64,000 bases of DNA from Latrodectus hesperus (Eukaryota; Arthropoda; Arachnida; Araneae; Theridiidae). Location of the stretch: contig CM075860.1 of assembly GCA_037975125.1 (NCBI GenBank), forward strand, positions 26,082,670-26,146,669. Direction: 5' to 3'. Made by a program: the position numbers and the translations under genes. Of the stretch, positions 12,622 through 25,485 are shown piece by piece. The notes below the pieces were generated by a model. The model was not told the origin of the DNA. It worked only from the letters and a program-made list of their open reading frames with translations, and did no database searches. Every line of letters begins with the position of its first letter. Position 1 is the first letter of the stretch.

Positions 12622-15600
12622 ATGGCTTTTTGGGGGAAGGCTAAAAAAGTAGATTTAATAGAATTAGCAACAGAATTAGGCCTTTCCGTACCTGAAGATG
12701 CTAAAATAATTGATTTAAAACGTATTATAACGGAATCAGAGACGTATGATGATGAGTTTAGTAAGAGCTTATTAAGTAGGATTACTGAAGATCGAATTGC
12801 ATCAGAAATAGCCGCCAAAACGTTGGCTGATCGTGAGCATGAACTTGAACGTTTGCGTATCGAAAATAGAGTTCAAAATGTAAATATTTCAGATATAAGT
12901 AGCAACGATGAAAGTAGAAACGTACACGTAGATTTTCGAAAGTTAATGCACGAATATAAAATTAAAGATGGGGATATAAATTTTTATTTAGTTTTATTTG
13001 AACGGCAGGCAAGACGAATTGGGTTGAATGAAGAGTATTGGGTGTCACAATTATTGGGACTGCTCCCATATGAAATTACGCAACTTATAGCGCGTGAAGA
13101 CGAAGATAATGCAAATAATTATAAATATGTAAAATCTTTATTGCTTAAAAGATATAAGTTAAGTGCTGATAAGTTTAGATTAAAATTTTTAAATCATGTT
13201 AAAAATGCAGAAAGTACATGGAAGGATTATTCATTCGAATTACAAAATTATTTTGAGGAATGGATAACGGGACTCGAGATTTCAGATTTTAATAGCTTAA
13301 AAAATTTAATTATTACTGAACAATTAAAGAAACAAGTAAATTCAACAACTCGGGAACATTTTGTAGATGAATGGCCTAAAATTAATTCTCCAGACCAGTT
13401 AGCCGATAAATTGGATAATTATGATAATGTTCGATCTATTAACAGTTTTAAATTAAGAAACTCATCGAATTATAATTCTCGTAATGATAAATTTCAGGTA
13501 GAAAAGAAATCATTTCCGTTTAGTGAAAATAAAGGTGTTAATCGAAAAAAGTTAGTCAGTTCGGATATTCGAAATGAAAAAGGGGAATTTAAATGTTTTA
13601 ATTGTAATGATTATGGTCATATAGCTCGTGAATGCCCGGCGCCGAAGACTTCAGCTTACTGTAAGAAATGCAAAAAAGTAGGTCATTCTCAGAGAATGTG
13701 TAAGTTTGAAACAGATCAAAAGCGCGAGGGGAATAATTTATCTGTCAGTCAAAACAATTCGGATTCAAGTGCGTTGTTGGCGCCTACGAACTACTTGAAA
13801 GATGCTTATATTTATGGAAATAAAATGGTTGCATTAATTGATACAGGAAGCAGCTGTTGCCTCTTAAGAGAAAGTATTGCAATAAAAATGAATCTGAATA
13901 TGACCCCAGATAGCAGTAATTTATTCGGTTTTGGAAATCAAAATAACCCAGTAACTAAAGCTCTTGGAAAAGCTGTAGTAAATATTCGTGTAGATGATGT
14001 AGTTGGAAAATTTATTCCCTTATTAATTGTCGAAGATAATTCCCAACCATGCGATTTAATTTTAGGTAGAACATGGTTAGATTTACCATACATTGCTTTT
14101 ACGTGTATTGGGGGTAATCTAAAATTTAAATACGCAAATGACGATGTTTTTTCAGAAATTCAAGTAGATTTAAAGGAAAATACAGTTAAATTGAAAACAT
14201 TAAATGAAACTGAAATCGAAAGTAATTCAATTAATTTAATTAGAGCGAAAATTGAAGAAACCGAAAATTCGATAGTTAATGCAACAGTTTTAGTCAAAAG
14301 TATAGGACAGAATTTCGATTCTATTCTTGAAGTGGTTAACGGTGAAACAGTTGTACCAGTAATAAATAAAGAAGAATTTAACTTAAAAATTAGGAAAGGA
14401 CAGTGCTTAGGTAGAGGAATGGAAGTAAGTGAGGAAAGCTTAATACTATCTAATAAAGTTAAAAGTAATAATGAAAAAGTTGAAGTTATAACAGTTAACA
14501 AAGAGAAGTCTCCTATTTTAATGAAAGATATTAATTTCGACAAATCCTTAGAAAGTGATAAAAAATTGGAACTTTTGAATTTATTAAATAAGTATCGTGA
14601 TTGTTTTGCTTTAAACTTAAACGAGTTAGGCTGCACGAATTTATGCAAAATGGACATAAAAGAAATAGAGGGCAGTAAGCCCATTTTTCAAAAACCATTT
14701 AAAACTAACTCTGAAGAGAGGAAGCAAATAAAAGAAATTGTATCCGAATGGAAGAGGTATGGAATAGTTTCAGATACAAGATCTCCTTATTCCAGTCCTG
14801 TATTATTAGTTAAGAAAAAGACAGGGGAACAGCGATTGGTTATAGATTATAGGAAATTAAACTCTCAAACAATAAAGGATAAATTTCCATTACCTAAAAT
14901 TGATGACATTTTAGAATGTCTGGGAGGAAGCCAATTTTATACTACTTTAGATTTAGCTAGTGGTTATTTACAGTTACCATTGACTGAAGAAGCAAAATTG
15001 AAAACTGCTTTTATAACTCCAGACGATACAGGTCAATTTGAGCGAATGATCTTTGGATTGGCGAATGCTCCAGCAGAATTCCAAAGACTCATGAATCTTG
15101 TTTTGGGCCCATTATTCAACAAAAAAGTACTGTGCTACTTAGATGATATATTGATTCCAGCTAAAACATGGACCGAAATGATACAAAAACTTACTGAAGT
15201 ATTTGAATGCTTAATAAAAGCCAATTTAACTTTAAAATTACCAAAATGTGAATTTGGAAAATTAGAGACTGAATTTCTCGGTTTCACACTTAGTAAAGAT
15301 GGTTTGAAACCTGGACCACGTAAAGTAGCAGCTATTGAAAAATTTCCTATTCCGAAAAATACGCACGACATCCAAAGATTTTTAGGGCTTACTAGTTTCT
15401 TTAGAAGATTTGTTCCAAAGTATTCTCTCAAGGCAGCACCATTGTCTGAACTTACGAAAAAAGATGCAAAGTTTGTTTGGGAAAAAGAGCAAAGTGAGGC
15501 TTTCGAGGAACTTAAAAGTAATCTAATTAAAGCACCGATCCTAGCTCATTATGATCCTCAAAGTGAAACTGAAGTACATTGTGATGCAAGTTCAGTTGGA

Positions 15601-16650
15601 TTGGCCGGAATATTGTTTCAAAGAGATAGTAAAGGGAATTGGAGGATGGTTTATTGCGTTAGCAAGAAAACTACAGAAACTGAACAAAAGTACCATTCGA
15701 GTAAATTAGAGTTGATGTCAATTGTGTGGACATTAGAAAGGTTAAGGCAGTTTCTGATAGGAATAAAGTTCACAATCGTTACAGACTGTCAAGTACTCGT
15801 GTATTTAAACGCTAAAAAGTCATCAAATCCTCAGATGGCAAGATGGTTTAACCTCATGCAAGAATACGATTTTGAGATCCGGCATAGATCAGGTGAACGA
15901 ATGAAACACGTAGATGCACTAAGCAGAGCAGCTGTTGATGAGCCAGAAGATACTTTGCACAGTATTATTGAGAGAAAATTTGAAGTTTGTTTGACCTTGA
16001 GTGAAGATGAGCAAATATTGATGATACAACAGGCTGATCCAGAAATACGAAAATTAATAGGAATATACAGAAAAAAAGATCAGGATAGAACAAAAGAAGA
16101 AAAACAACTTATAAGAAATTATATCTTTAAGAGAAATAGATTATTTAGGTGCATAAATGAAAATGGAAAAGAAAAATTTCTCTTTGTTATTCCAAGGAAT
16201 ATGAGAAAGAGTCCAGTAATTAAATTCCATGATCTTATGGGACATTTTTCTGTTGACAGAACTGTAAATAAGATGAGAGAATTGTATTGGTTTCCTTACA
16301 TGAAACGTTATGTACGAAGGCACATTTCGAAATGTTTTGAATGTTTAATGAACAAAACGCCATCAGGAAAACAGCCTGGCTTGTTAAATCCAATTAAAGC
16401 AGGCCGTAAACCTTTTTCAATTATACATATGGATCATTTAGGACCTTTTGTTAAGAGTTCTAAAGGTAATCAAGAACTTCTGGTCATAATAGATAATTTC
16501 ACAAGATTTGTCCAATTGACTCCAGTAAAGGGTACGTCAACATCCCATGTGCTGAAAACTCTAAAAATAAATAACTTTAAAGATCATTTACTGTATACTG
16601 AAGTATTCATCAAGTATTATGAAAATTTGTTAAATTTATTCTGTGAATAA
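12622..16650 (+). CDS. Gag-Pol polyprotein of Ty3/Gypsy retrotransposon, integrase truncated
   Basis: A single 1342-codon frame. Residues about 10-42 form a SAP-like helical segment, and about 95-300 are the Gag region. Two CCHC zinc knuckles follow: CFNCNDYGHIAREC near 325 and CKKCKKVGHSQRMC near 347. The protease motif LIDTGSSC has its Asp near 407. Reverse transcriptase spans about 690-870, with LDLASGY (Asp 777) and YLDD (Asp 841/842). RNase H begins at Asp 988 and includes TDCQVL and ALSRA. The integrase zinc finger (HDLMGH ... CFEC) starts near 1203, and the first core Asp is 1271 (MDHLGPF). Translation leaves the family pattern after about residue 1315 and stops at 1342, before the second Asp and the Glu of the triad. 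Gag and Pol are in one frame without a frameshift. Reverse transcription could work; integration by its own enzyme could not. The start is the first ATG downstream of the LTR and leader. Confidence 0.93.
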   Translation: MAFWGKAKKVDLIELATELGLSVPEDAKIIDLKRIITESETYDDEFSKSLLSRITEDRIASEIAAKTLADREHELERLRIENRVQNVNISDISSNDESRNVHVDFRKLMHEYKIKDGDINFYLVLFERQARRIGLNEEYWVSQLLGLLPYEITQLIAREDEDNANNYKYVKSLLLKRYKLSADKFRLKFLNHVKNAESTWKDYSFELQNYFEEWITGLEISDFNSLKNLIITEQLKKQVNSTTREHFVDEWPKINSPDQLADKLDNYDNVRSINSFKLRNSSNYNSRNDKFQVEKKSFPFSENKGVNRKKLVSSDIRNEKGEFKCFNCNDYGHIARECPAPKTSAYCKKCKKVGHSQRMCKFETDQKREGNNLSVSQNNSDSSALLAPTNYLKDAYIYGNKMVALIDTGSSCCLLRESIAIKMNLNMTPDSSNLFGFGNQNNPVTKALGKAVVNIRVDDVVGKFIPLLIVEDNSQPCDLILGRTWLDLPYIAFTCIGGNLKFKYANDDVFSEIQVDLKENTVKLKTLNETEIESNSINLIRAKIEETENSIVNATVLVKSIGQNFDSILEVVNGETVVPVINKEEFNLKIRKGQCLGRGMEVSEESLILSNKVKSNNEKVEVITVNKEKSPILMKDINFDKSLESDKKLELLNLLNKYRDCFALNLNELGCTNLCKMDIKEIEGSKPIFQKPFKTNSEERKQIKEIVSEWKRYGIVSDTRSPYSSPVLLVKKKTGEQRLVIDYRKLNSQTIKDKFPLPKIDDILECLGGSQFYTTLDLASGYLQLPLTEEAKLKTAFITPDDTGQFERMIFGLANAPAEFQRLMNLVLGPLFNKKVLCYLDDILIPAKTWTEMIQKLTEVFECLIKANLTLKLPKCEFGKLETEFLGFTLSKDGLKPGPRKVAAIEKFPIPKNTHDIQRFLGLTSFFRRFVPKYSLKAAPLSELTKKDAKFVWEKEQSEAFEELKSNLIKAPILAHYDPQSETEVHCDASSVGLAGILFQRDSKGNWRMVYCVSKKTTETEQKYHSSKLELMSIVWTLERLRQFLIGIKFTIVTDCQVLVYLNAKKSSNPQMARWFNLMQEYDFEIRHRSGERMKHVDALSRAAVDEPEDTLHSIIERKFEVCLTLSEDEQILMIQQADPEIRKLIGIYRKKDQDRTKEEKQLIRNYIFKRNRLFRCINENGKEKFLFVIPRNMRKSPVIKFHDLMGHFSVDRTVNKMRELYWFPYMKRYVRRHISKCFECLMNKTPSGKQPGLLNPIKAGRKPFSIIHMDHLGPFVKSSKGNQELLVIIDNFTRFVQLTPVKGTSTSHVLKTLKINNFKDHLLYTEVFIKYYENLLNLFCE

Positions 16651-16998
16651 TTTAATATTCCTAAGTTCATTCATTTTCTATTAAACTTTTGTTGTAAGTA
16701 GTTTTATTAGAATTGTATCAAGAATTACTTTTGTGGAAAAAAGTGTATTATATATTATTATAGTTTTTTTGTAATCTAACTTAATAATTTTCTACTTTTA
16801 ATGGAAGATGTGTATTATTAATGATTATAATTACAGTATTTGTTTGTGTGAATGAAAAATAATGATAGTTATGTAGTTAATAATTTTATTTAATCTGATA
16901 TGTTTAATTTAATTGTTAATGTTAATATTTGTTGTATTAATTAGTAATTTAGCATTATTACATAAATTGAGGACAATTGTAAGGTCAGTCTGGCCGAA
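16651..16998 (+). other. 3' noncoding region of the LTR retrotransposon
   Basis: AT-rich with no ORF. It ends TTGAGGACAATTGTAAGGTC and CTGGCCGAA just before the 3' LTR. No clear purine tract is seen at the usual place. Confidence 0.6.
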
Positions 16999-17258
16999 TG
17001 TTAGCAACAAATTGTAATATTACTTATAAAATGAGTGGCCACTAGATGGCAGTGTTTAAGAGGTCATGTTGAGAGGTGTGTAGAAGTAATTGAGAAGAGA
17101 GATTGTAAGAAGGAGCTCACTATGAAGGAGCTACCTAAAAGATGTCTGTAAATATTCTGTAAATAAACCTTTAAATATTAGTAAATTTATAAGAACTTCT
17201 TCCTTCCCCTCCTAAGCTACTGACTCGTCATCTGACAAATAGTATGAAACCGATAACA
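16999..17258 (+). repeat. 3' LTR
   Basis: Identical on reading to the 5' LTR. Its AATAAA is at 17162-17167. It is followed by the CAAT target-site copy. Confidence 0.95.
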
Positions 17259-17262
17259 CAAT

Positions 17263-17792
17263 TACTTTAGAAACTAGTTATTTAAAAAAATTACTTAATT
17301 GGAAGCTCTTTTATACCACCCACTGAATAATAATTTCCACATTTAATTGATAATTACAATTAGTTTGAATTATATTCACTTCCCAAAATTAAGCAAGTCG
17401 AAGAAAATTTTAAATTTCAAAAGTCAAACAAAATTGGAGAGGCAGTATTTTCCTTTAGAAGTAAATATAAGTGTGCAAATTAATTACTTTATCCCCAAAC
17501 AAGATTTTGTGTGCAGAAACATGTAAAAATGGTTTTATAAGAAACCTTTAACGTGCAAGCTTACAGGAATTTCGTGTATACAGGTAAATGTTTTTTTCTA
17601 TGGCTATTTTTCTTTTTGAAATTTGTTTCTATGGCTTTTAGAATATGATTGGTGATTCTAAACACTAACGTATAGTCAGAAGTATTGAAAAATTCAATAA
17701 ATTACAAACATTATTTGATTTTATGATTCATCATTTCACCATTTTTTGATTATGGAAACTATCTTATAAACCAGCAGAACATCATATGCAGA
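17263..17792. other. AT-rich DNA, nothing recognised
   Basis: No supported gene or repeat between the LTR element and the next insertion. Confidence 0.5.
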
Positions 17793-17806
17793 TCTGAATT
17801 CAGTCT

Positions 17807-17969
17807 GTTGTTGTTGTTGTGGCTTATCCTCCTTTTGTCTGACTTCGTCAGACAAGGTCCATAAGACCACTGACACGAAGAAAATCTGAAACAAAAAGGG
17901 GAAAGAATAAAGGTCCTTCTTGGTGAGCCCCATGCAGTCAAGAACATGTTTAGGGGAGGCCTGTTGGGC
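17807..17969 (-). mobile_element. 5'-truncated non-LTR insertion with 14-bp target-site duplication
   Basis: A 163-bp minus-strand insertion flanked by perfect direct repeats TCTGAATTCAGTCT (17793-17806 and 17970-17983). The minus-strand frame reads RAQQASPKHVLDCMGLTKKD and ends RVSGLMDLV at TGA (17848-17850), so it is the very C-terminus of a non-LTR ORF2. After the stop come a 9-bp hairpin (17835-17855 on the plus strand), a GGATAAGCC-type spacer and an (AAC)n tail at the 17807-17820 end. Severe 5' truncation, a tail and a target duplication together show target-primed reverse transcription. The coding part is intact in frame, so the insertion is fairly young. The longer minus-strand frames here use other phases and are shadows. 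Confidence 0.9.
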
Positions 17970-17983
17970 TCTGAATTCAGTCT

Positions 17984-19619
17984 TCTAAGTGTGAGTATCC
18001 TCATTGAAGATAAATATATTTTTGCTGTAGCAAAGCGAATCAAAGAGCAACTTCTAATCATGGGGCACTTATGGTTGCAGTGTAAGCTGATCGGACAATA
18101 TTTATCATTACTGTGAATAGAACGCTACACTGTAATGAAATCGTTACTATGATAACTCGAGCTTGTGCCCCCTATCTATTTAATTCAGAAAAAAGATGTG
18201 TTTAAATGTGTTACCAGAATATGAATTGGACTGTTTTTAATTGCATTAAGGATATGTTCACAGATGACTTGAGATTTATTGTAAAATTAGATGACAATAT
18301 TATGTAAGTGTCTGAAATGAACAAAGCATTACATTGCAGCCGATAATCTAGATTTTGTTTTAACGAAATAAATTCAAATCTAAAAACAAATGTTTTGATG
18401 ACTTTCTGGTAAAATGAAGGTATTGTGGGTAATGGAATGGTCAGCATGTTCACCAGATTGAAATCCTTTTCAAATGCCTTTGTCTGTAAATTTTTGACTT
18501 AGCCACTCAATTCAAATGCCTTTGACTATATTGAGTGTTCACGTTTCTTTTTGATGTTTTGACTTTAAAAAACCTCTTTTTACGTTATAAACTAAATATG
18601 CAGATCACGGTTGTGTTCACAACTTTATTCTGTTAAAATGTTGTCCTGTTAAGTTAGTTAGTAACCGAATCAATTCTTCAAATTTCTTTTGGATAATGCT
18701 TCGAATATGAAATCACTCCATAATTAAGAAATTCATCGTTTTCTTTTTCATATGTAATTCATTGATTTGTTTCATAAATAAATACATGTTGGCAGCTTTC
18801 TTGCTACATTTCTTGTAAGCCAAATAATTATGTCGATTTTTCAATTTATTGCTTAACTTGTATAGAAATACAGATAAAAATCTTTATCGTACTTTACATT
18901 TATATTTTCATTAATTTTATTTGTAACACTACAAAGCAGAAACAAATTTTAAATCATAAATTTAATTATATAGAGAAATAAAAAATTCTAAATATTTATT
19001 AGGTTTTAAAAACAAGTGTGATTATATAGATCTCTATTTTTGTCATCAAAAGATATCTTTTCACACGAAAACTGTACAAAAAAATTCATCGTTTTCCTTC
19101 ACTAAAAGTGTTTTTTTCCTAACGCAATTTTTCGTTTTTTCATTTGTTAAGGTAATTTTACGGAAGATTACTTTTTAGAAAAGATTGAATTAATTTTCGA
19201 TTATACTAGGTAGATTTGGGTTTGAAAAAATTAATTGCAGCTATAAATTGGATTTATGGGACTCATAAGACTTTTAAAGTTTAAAATTGAAAAAAAATAT
19301 ATGCTTAGATTACAAAGCAGATTTTTGAATAAAAAACAATGAAATTAAAAATGTAAGATCAATATGTTTTCTATTAACTTTATTCATATGTGTGCTTAAG
19401 TTAATCTACATGCTAGATATTATAAGCATATGAAACACCAATTTTTCTTTTATGTTTACTTATATAATAGTACAAAAATATGTAAAATTATATATTCTAT
19501 TATAAAAATTGAGTTTTGTTTCAGTTTATGGAATTTAATGCATTGTTTTTAAAATTTTTATTTATGCTGGTATCTTAAGAATATATATTTATACATTTAT
19601 AAAGAGAGTATCGTATTGT
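17984..19619. other. AT-rich DNA, nothing recognised
   Basis: No gene supported. A short direct repeat, TTCAAATGCCTTTG, occurs near 18467 and 18510. Confidence 0.5.
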
Positions 19620-19664
19620 TTTCCTATTGGCCTTTTACCCAAGGCTTCTCCTGACTAAACTATT

Positions 19665-21683
19665 ATGCTGGGCGAAGATGACGCACATACAAATGGGGAA
19701 CCGACTTTTGATATGAGAACCATGTTCTTAAGTAAATTAAATATATTGCTTCAAGAAAAAGTAGACAATAGCTGGATCCTCAGCAGAGACAAGTACTGCA
19801 CTTTCATAGAGGACATTAAAAAGGCTAAAGCAAAGCAGAAAAAAGAAAGTGTTGACTATCGTTGACTAAGAAAATATGATGTTATTGAGGTTGACGGAAA
19901 AGAAAACTTATTGTACCAGTACCAGAAGACAATAGCTTTATCTTGTACTATATGCACACTGAAGAGTTATTCAACTTGCTACATGATACTCACTTGAAAA
20001 TTGGGCATGGAGGTCGCACACGTATGGAGAATGAGCAGCAAACTAAGTACAAAAATGTCACGAAGGAAATCACTACATTGCATCTTCGCTTATGTAAACC
20101 ATGTCAGACCAAATTATCTAATCCTAAGAAAGATCTAGTTTATAAACCTTTGGTATTTAAGGAATTTAACTCAAGATGCCAGGTAGATCTTATCGACATG
20201 TAAAGTAACACAGACGGCGAATTCAAGTTAATACTCAATTACCAGGATCATTTAACAAAATTCATTGTTGTTTTTACTAATGACATTTGGACAAGCCAAG
20301 CTCGCTATGCCTTGGCTATGCGAATTTAAGTCAATTGGGAGCGTCTTTCGTTTTAATCAGAGCACCATGAAGGTGAAAGTACGACTTTGCTCCACCACAC
20401 ATGCCATAGGGATCGGTTTATAGGGTAGGCAACCATTCACACCTCATTCATACAAAGAAAAGACAAAGACAGGATAGATAGAGAGAGAAAGTACGAAAGT
20501 ACATCCATGCCCAAACCGGTATTCGAATGCAGGACCTCCTTATCCGCAGTCAGGCACGCTGACCACTAGACAAGTTGGGCGGCACAAAATTCATATTATT
20601 GCGAGCTCTGAAAAGCAAAGAAGCAGAAGAAGTTGCTTGCTACTGGATGTCTTCACTACCATAATACATTCCAAGCAGGAATCAATCAGACAATGGAAGA
20701 GAATTTGCGAATCAAGTTATTAATGAACTCAAGAACATGTAGCCTAAATTGAAACCAGTTCATGGAAAACCAAGGCATCGCTAAAGCTAAAGGTTCAGTA
20801 GAACGTGCCTACCAAGATGTTCAGAATATGATGATGACATGGGTGCATAAAAATAAATCTACTTATTGGGCCGGGAGTCTCAGATTGATCCAATTCATGA
20901 AAAACCATTCTTTTCATCAAGGAATTCAACAGTCGCCTTGTGAAGCTATGTTGGGCGGCAAAGCCAAAGTCGAACTGAGCACTTCAAATCTGCTCATAGA
21001 GGTTATCGATAACTTAATTAAGGATGAAGATCTCGAGAACGTTGAACAAGAAATGGATGATGCTGTAACTTGCTCTGCAAACAAACCAGCTGCAGTGGTG
21101 ATAGAGACATCGGAAAGTCTAGATCAGTTGTCTAACAAAAAATAAATGCGGAAAAATGTTATGTAGTATGTCAATAAGAGTGTAATTCAGAAAAAATTAC
21201 CTGTAGACTGTGTCATAATAAACAAGAAATCACGAATAACAGGTCAGATGCCCATGCTAGCTTACAAACTAACAATGTCAAGATGCTGAAAAATTCAAAT
21301 GCAAAATTTCCACTAGCGAAAGTTAGAGATAATGTACGCATTCGCATACCAGATGTTGACAGCGGTCGCGGTGACCCACGAAGAGACCTTACAGTTGTCA
21401 TGAACATCGAGAATGTTTTATACAAGCTTGAAACAGCACATGGTGTTCTCAAAAACAAATGTAATCGAGAATTGAGTTTTTTATTTTGCAAGAGAAACTA
21501 CTTCCATTGGCAACGGTGGGCACAGAGGAAAAATCATCACGAACCATTGCCTTTTCACAACCGCTGAGCGGTGGCGAAGACTACACTCGATGCAAGTGCT
21601 CAACAAATCGCTGTAGATGTAAAAATAACAAACTGCAGTGCAATTCGAAATGTCATAAAAGTTCATCTTGTTGTACAGATTAA
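19665..21683 (+). pseudogene. Ginger/KRBA2-like integrase gene, decayed and split by a SINE
   Basis: Read across frames, this is a DDE integrase protein of the type annotated as KRAB-A domain-containing protein 2-like or SCAN domain-containing protein 3-like, related to Ginger/Gypsy integrases. In order: an N-terminal segment with SWILSRDKYCTFIEDIKKAK; an H-H-C-C zinc finger (LLHDTHLKIGHGG ... LCKPC, about 19960-20110); VDLIDM with the first Asp (about 20188-20203); QSDNGREF with the second Asp (about 20680); GSVERAYQD with the Glu (about 20795); FMKNHSFHQGIQQSPCEAM; a DNVRIRIPDVDSGRGDP tail block; and a Cys-rich C-terminus (CKCSTNRCRCKNNKLQCNSK). In-frame stops at 19863, 20201 and 21143 and several frameshifts kill it. 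The triad residues survive. A tRNA-SINE (20266-20583) sits between the first and second Asp. No element termini were identified. Confidence 0.85.
20266..20583 (-). mobile_element. tRNA-derived SINE, family S1, inside the integrase pseudogene
   Basis: Minus-strand element flanked by an 11-bp duplication ACAAAATTCAT (20255-20265 and 20584-20594). Its 5' head begins GCCGCCCAACTTGTCTAGTG and carries an A-box-like TTGTCTAGTGG and a B-box-like CATTCGAATACC, so it is derived from a tRNA gene. The body includes GGTTTGGGCATGGATGTAC. The 3' end has an AGCCAAG/CTTGGCT hairpin and an ATTAGTAAAAACAACA tail. It interrupts the coding sense of the host pseudogene exactly at TKF and resumes at TKFILLRALK. Confidence 0.9.
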
Positions 21684-22171
21684 GTAATACAGATAATTTT
21701 TTGTAATAAACTAATTCAGTAGATAATGTAATTATCTTTTTCTTTGCTTTTTTGTTTCTCCAAGGGAGAGGAAATTTTCATAAGAGACTAGGAAGTTTCT
21801 GGTACTGTGAGATCTTTACTCACTAAAACCTTTCCCTTCAGACTACAGTCAACCTAGGGTCACCGTACCTCTTTGGGCTTTGTTTCAAATGACGATTTTA
21901 AGTGCTTAAGAAGCGCGAATTCGTCGGAAAACTCCTCTGTAGCAGCTAATGTGATTATCATTAACATTACGGCATAGAAACAGCCAAAATTTGCTCATGA
22001 TCTTTTCCTTCTGAATTTAACCGATTGCCCCATGCCATTTCACGAACTGGCAGTCCTAACTCTGAAATCAAGGAAAGATCGGACATTCGTTGGTCATTGT
22101 GAGGCTATATTGGTTGTTTCCCACTTTGGGAGGCCAATTCAGGAACTGGCTGAACTTCGGGCTTTGGCCGT
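21684..22171. other. Higher-complexity noncoding DNA, class unknown
   Basis: More GC-rich than most of the window, without an intact frame or known motif. GAACTGGCAG (22044-) and GAACTGGCTG (22143-) form a loose internal repeat. It may be the 3' flank of the integrase element or another old repeat. Confidence 0.3.
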
Positions 22172-24589
<2,418 letters not shown>

Positions 24590-24725
24590 TAGCTTTACAA
24601 TCATTGTACGTATACACATGGCTTAAAGGTGATTCTGAACTACAATAAATAGGCACTCTTGAAGTAGAAATTGAAACCATAACCCGATGAATCGTAAGTC
24701 AAAGTGCTATTCGTTCAGCTATCAA
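24590..24725 (-). repeat. Fossil copy of tRNA-SINE family S2
   Basis: GGCTTAAAGGTGATTCTGAA, then a diverged GATGAATCGTAAGTCAAAG and TTCAGCTATCA follow the layout of the S2 copies at 41142, 48486 and 49765. Heavily mutated. Confidence 0.5.
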
Positions 24726-25369
24726 TTAGACAGATGGGGACTTAGTAATAATGGAACAAAACGAAGTCATTATGAGGGATTTTAGAACAAAGACAGTTTA
24801 CCAATTTTCATGAATAATTTCATAAGTTAAGATAGAATTTCCTATTTGACAGAATTACTTATATATAGCTTCCAGCCTGAAAATTAATCTTTACAAAGTA
24901 GGGAAAATATATCATCCTTTCTTGGTTGCTTAGAAGTAGATTTCATTCTGAAGAGTTACGTTTCAACCAACCATTGCGAATCCCATATGTTTGTATTCAC
25001 CAAAAATTATTTGCAGAAATAACCTTTATTACTTTGATGTAACAAAAATATGCTGAAGAAATATCAACGTAAAAAAACAATTTAAAAAGTTGAGTAAACA
25101 GAGTTTGTAGTTAAAACACAATCTGTATTTCAAAGCTGAGAAAATTGAAGACTAATATTGTTCTTCTAGGAGATATATAGTTCTTCTCATAGTGCTAATC
25201 TTTAGTGATACGATAGTTAAAAAAATCCTAAAATTGGATCATGAGATGTTTGTTATATGTATGTAGAATGCAAAGTAGAGCTTGAAGAAAGATTTTAGTG
25301 ATTAATTCATTAATTTGCTTATGACTCAAGCGCACCATTTTAATCATAAAAACAATTTCATCAAGAACT
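24726..25369. other. AT-rich DNA, nothing recognised
   Basis: Only chance frames are visible between the two fossil SINEs. Confidence 0.5.
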
Positions 25370-25485
25370 ACAGCTTAAAGTAAGTTCCACAAACCATTAC
25401 AAATATCTACATCTGGTTTAAATAGGATTCTCTATGAACTGCTGACCAAAAGGCCACATTATTAACCATATAGTTGATATCTAGA
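25370..25485 (-). repeat. Fossil copy of tRNA-SINE family S2
   Basis: CTACAGCTTAAAGTAAGTTC, then ACCATTACAAATATCTACAT and CTATGAACTGCTGACC track the S2 consensus. Old and tail-less. Confidence 0.55.

Larger units (their letters stand above)
12072..17258 (+). mobile_element. Ty3/Gypsy-type LTR retrotransposon, recent, integrase-truncated
   Basis: The 5187-bp element has 260-bp direct LTRs (12072-12331 and 16999-17258), each beginning TG and ending CA. The flanking 4-bp duplication CAAT lies at 12068-12071 and 17259-17262. One long frame encodes Gag, protease, reverse transcriptase, RNase H and the N-terminal part of integrase, in the order typical of Ty3/Gypsy. I saw no difference between the two LTRs, which implies a recent insertion. 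The copy lacks most of the integrase core and has no env-like ORF, so it would need helper integrase. The region between the pol stop (16650) and the 3' LTR is short, AT-rich and noncoding, with no obvious polypurine tract. Confidence 0.95.

Noticed and set aside
14160..15431. Minus-strand frames of 174 and 98 codons
   Set aside because: Antisense shadows of the Gypsy gag-pol frame.
20500..20583. Functional tRNA gene on the minus strand
   Set aside because: The A and B boxes are those of a SINE head; acceptor and anticodon stems do not pair well, and the sequence continues into a SINE body and tail.
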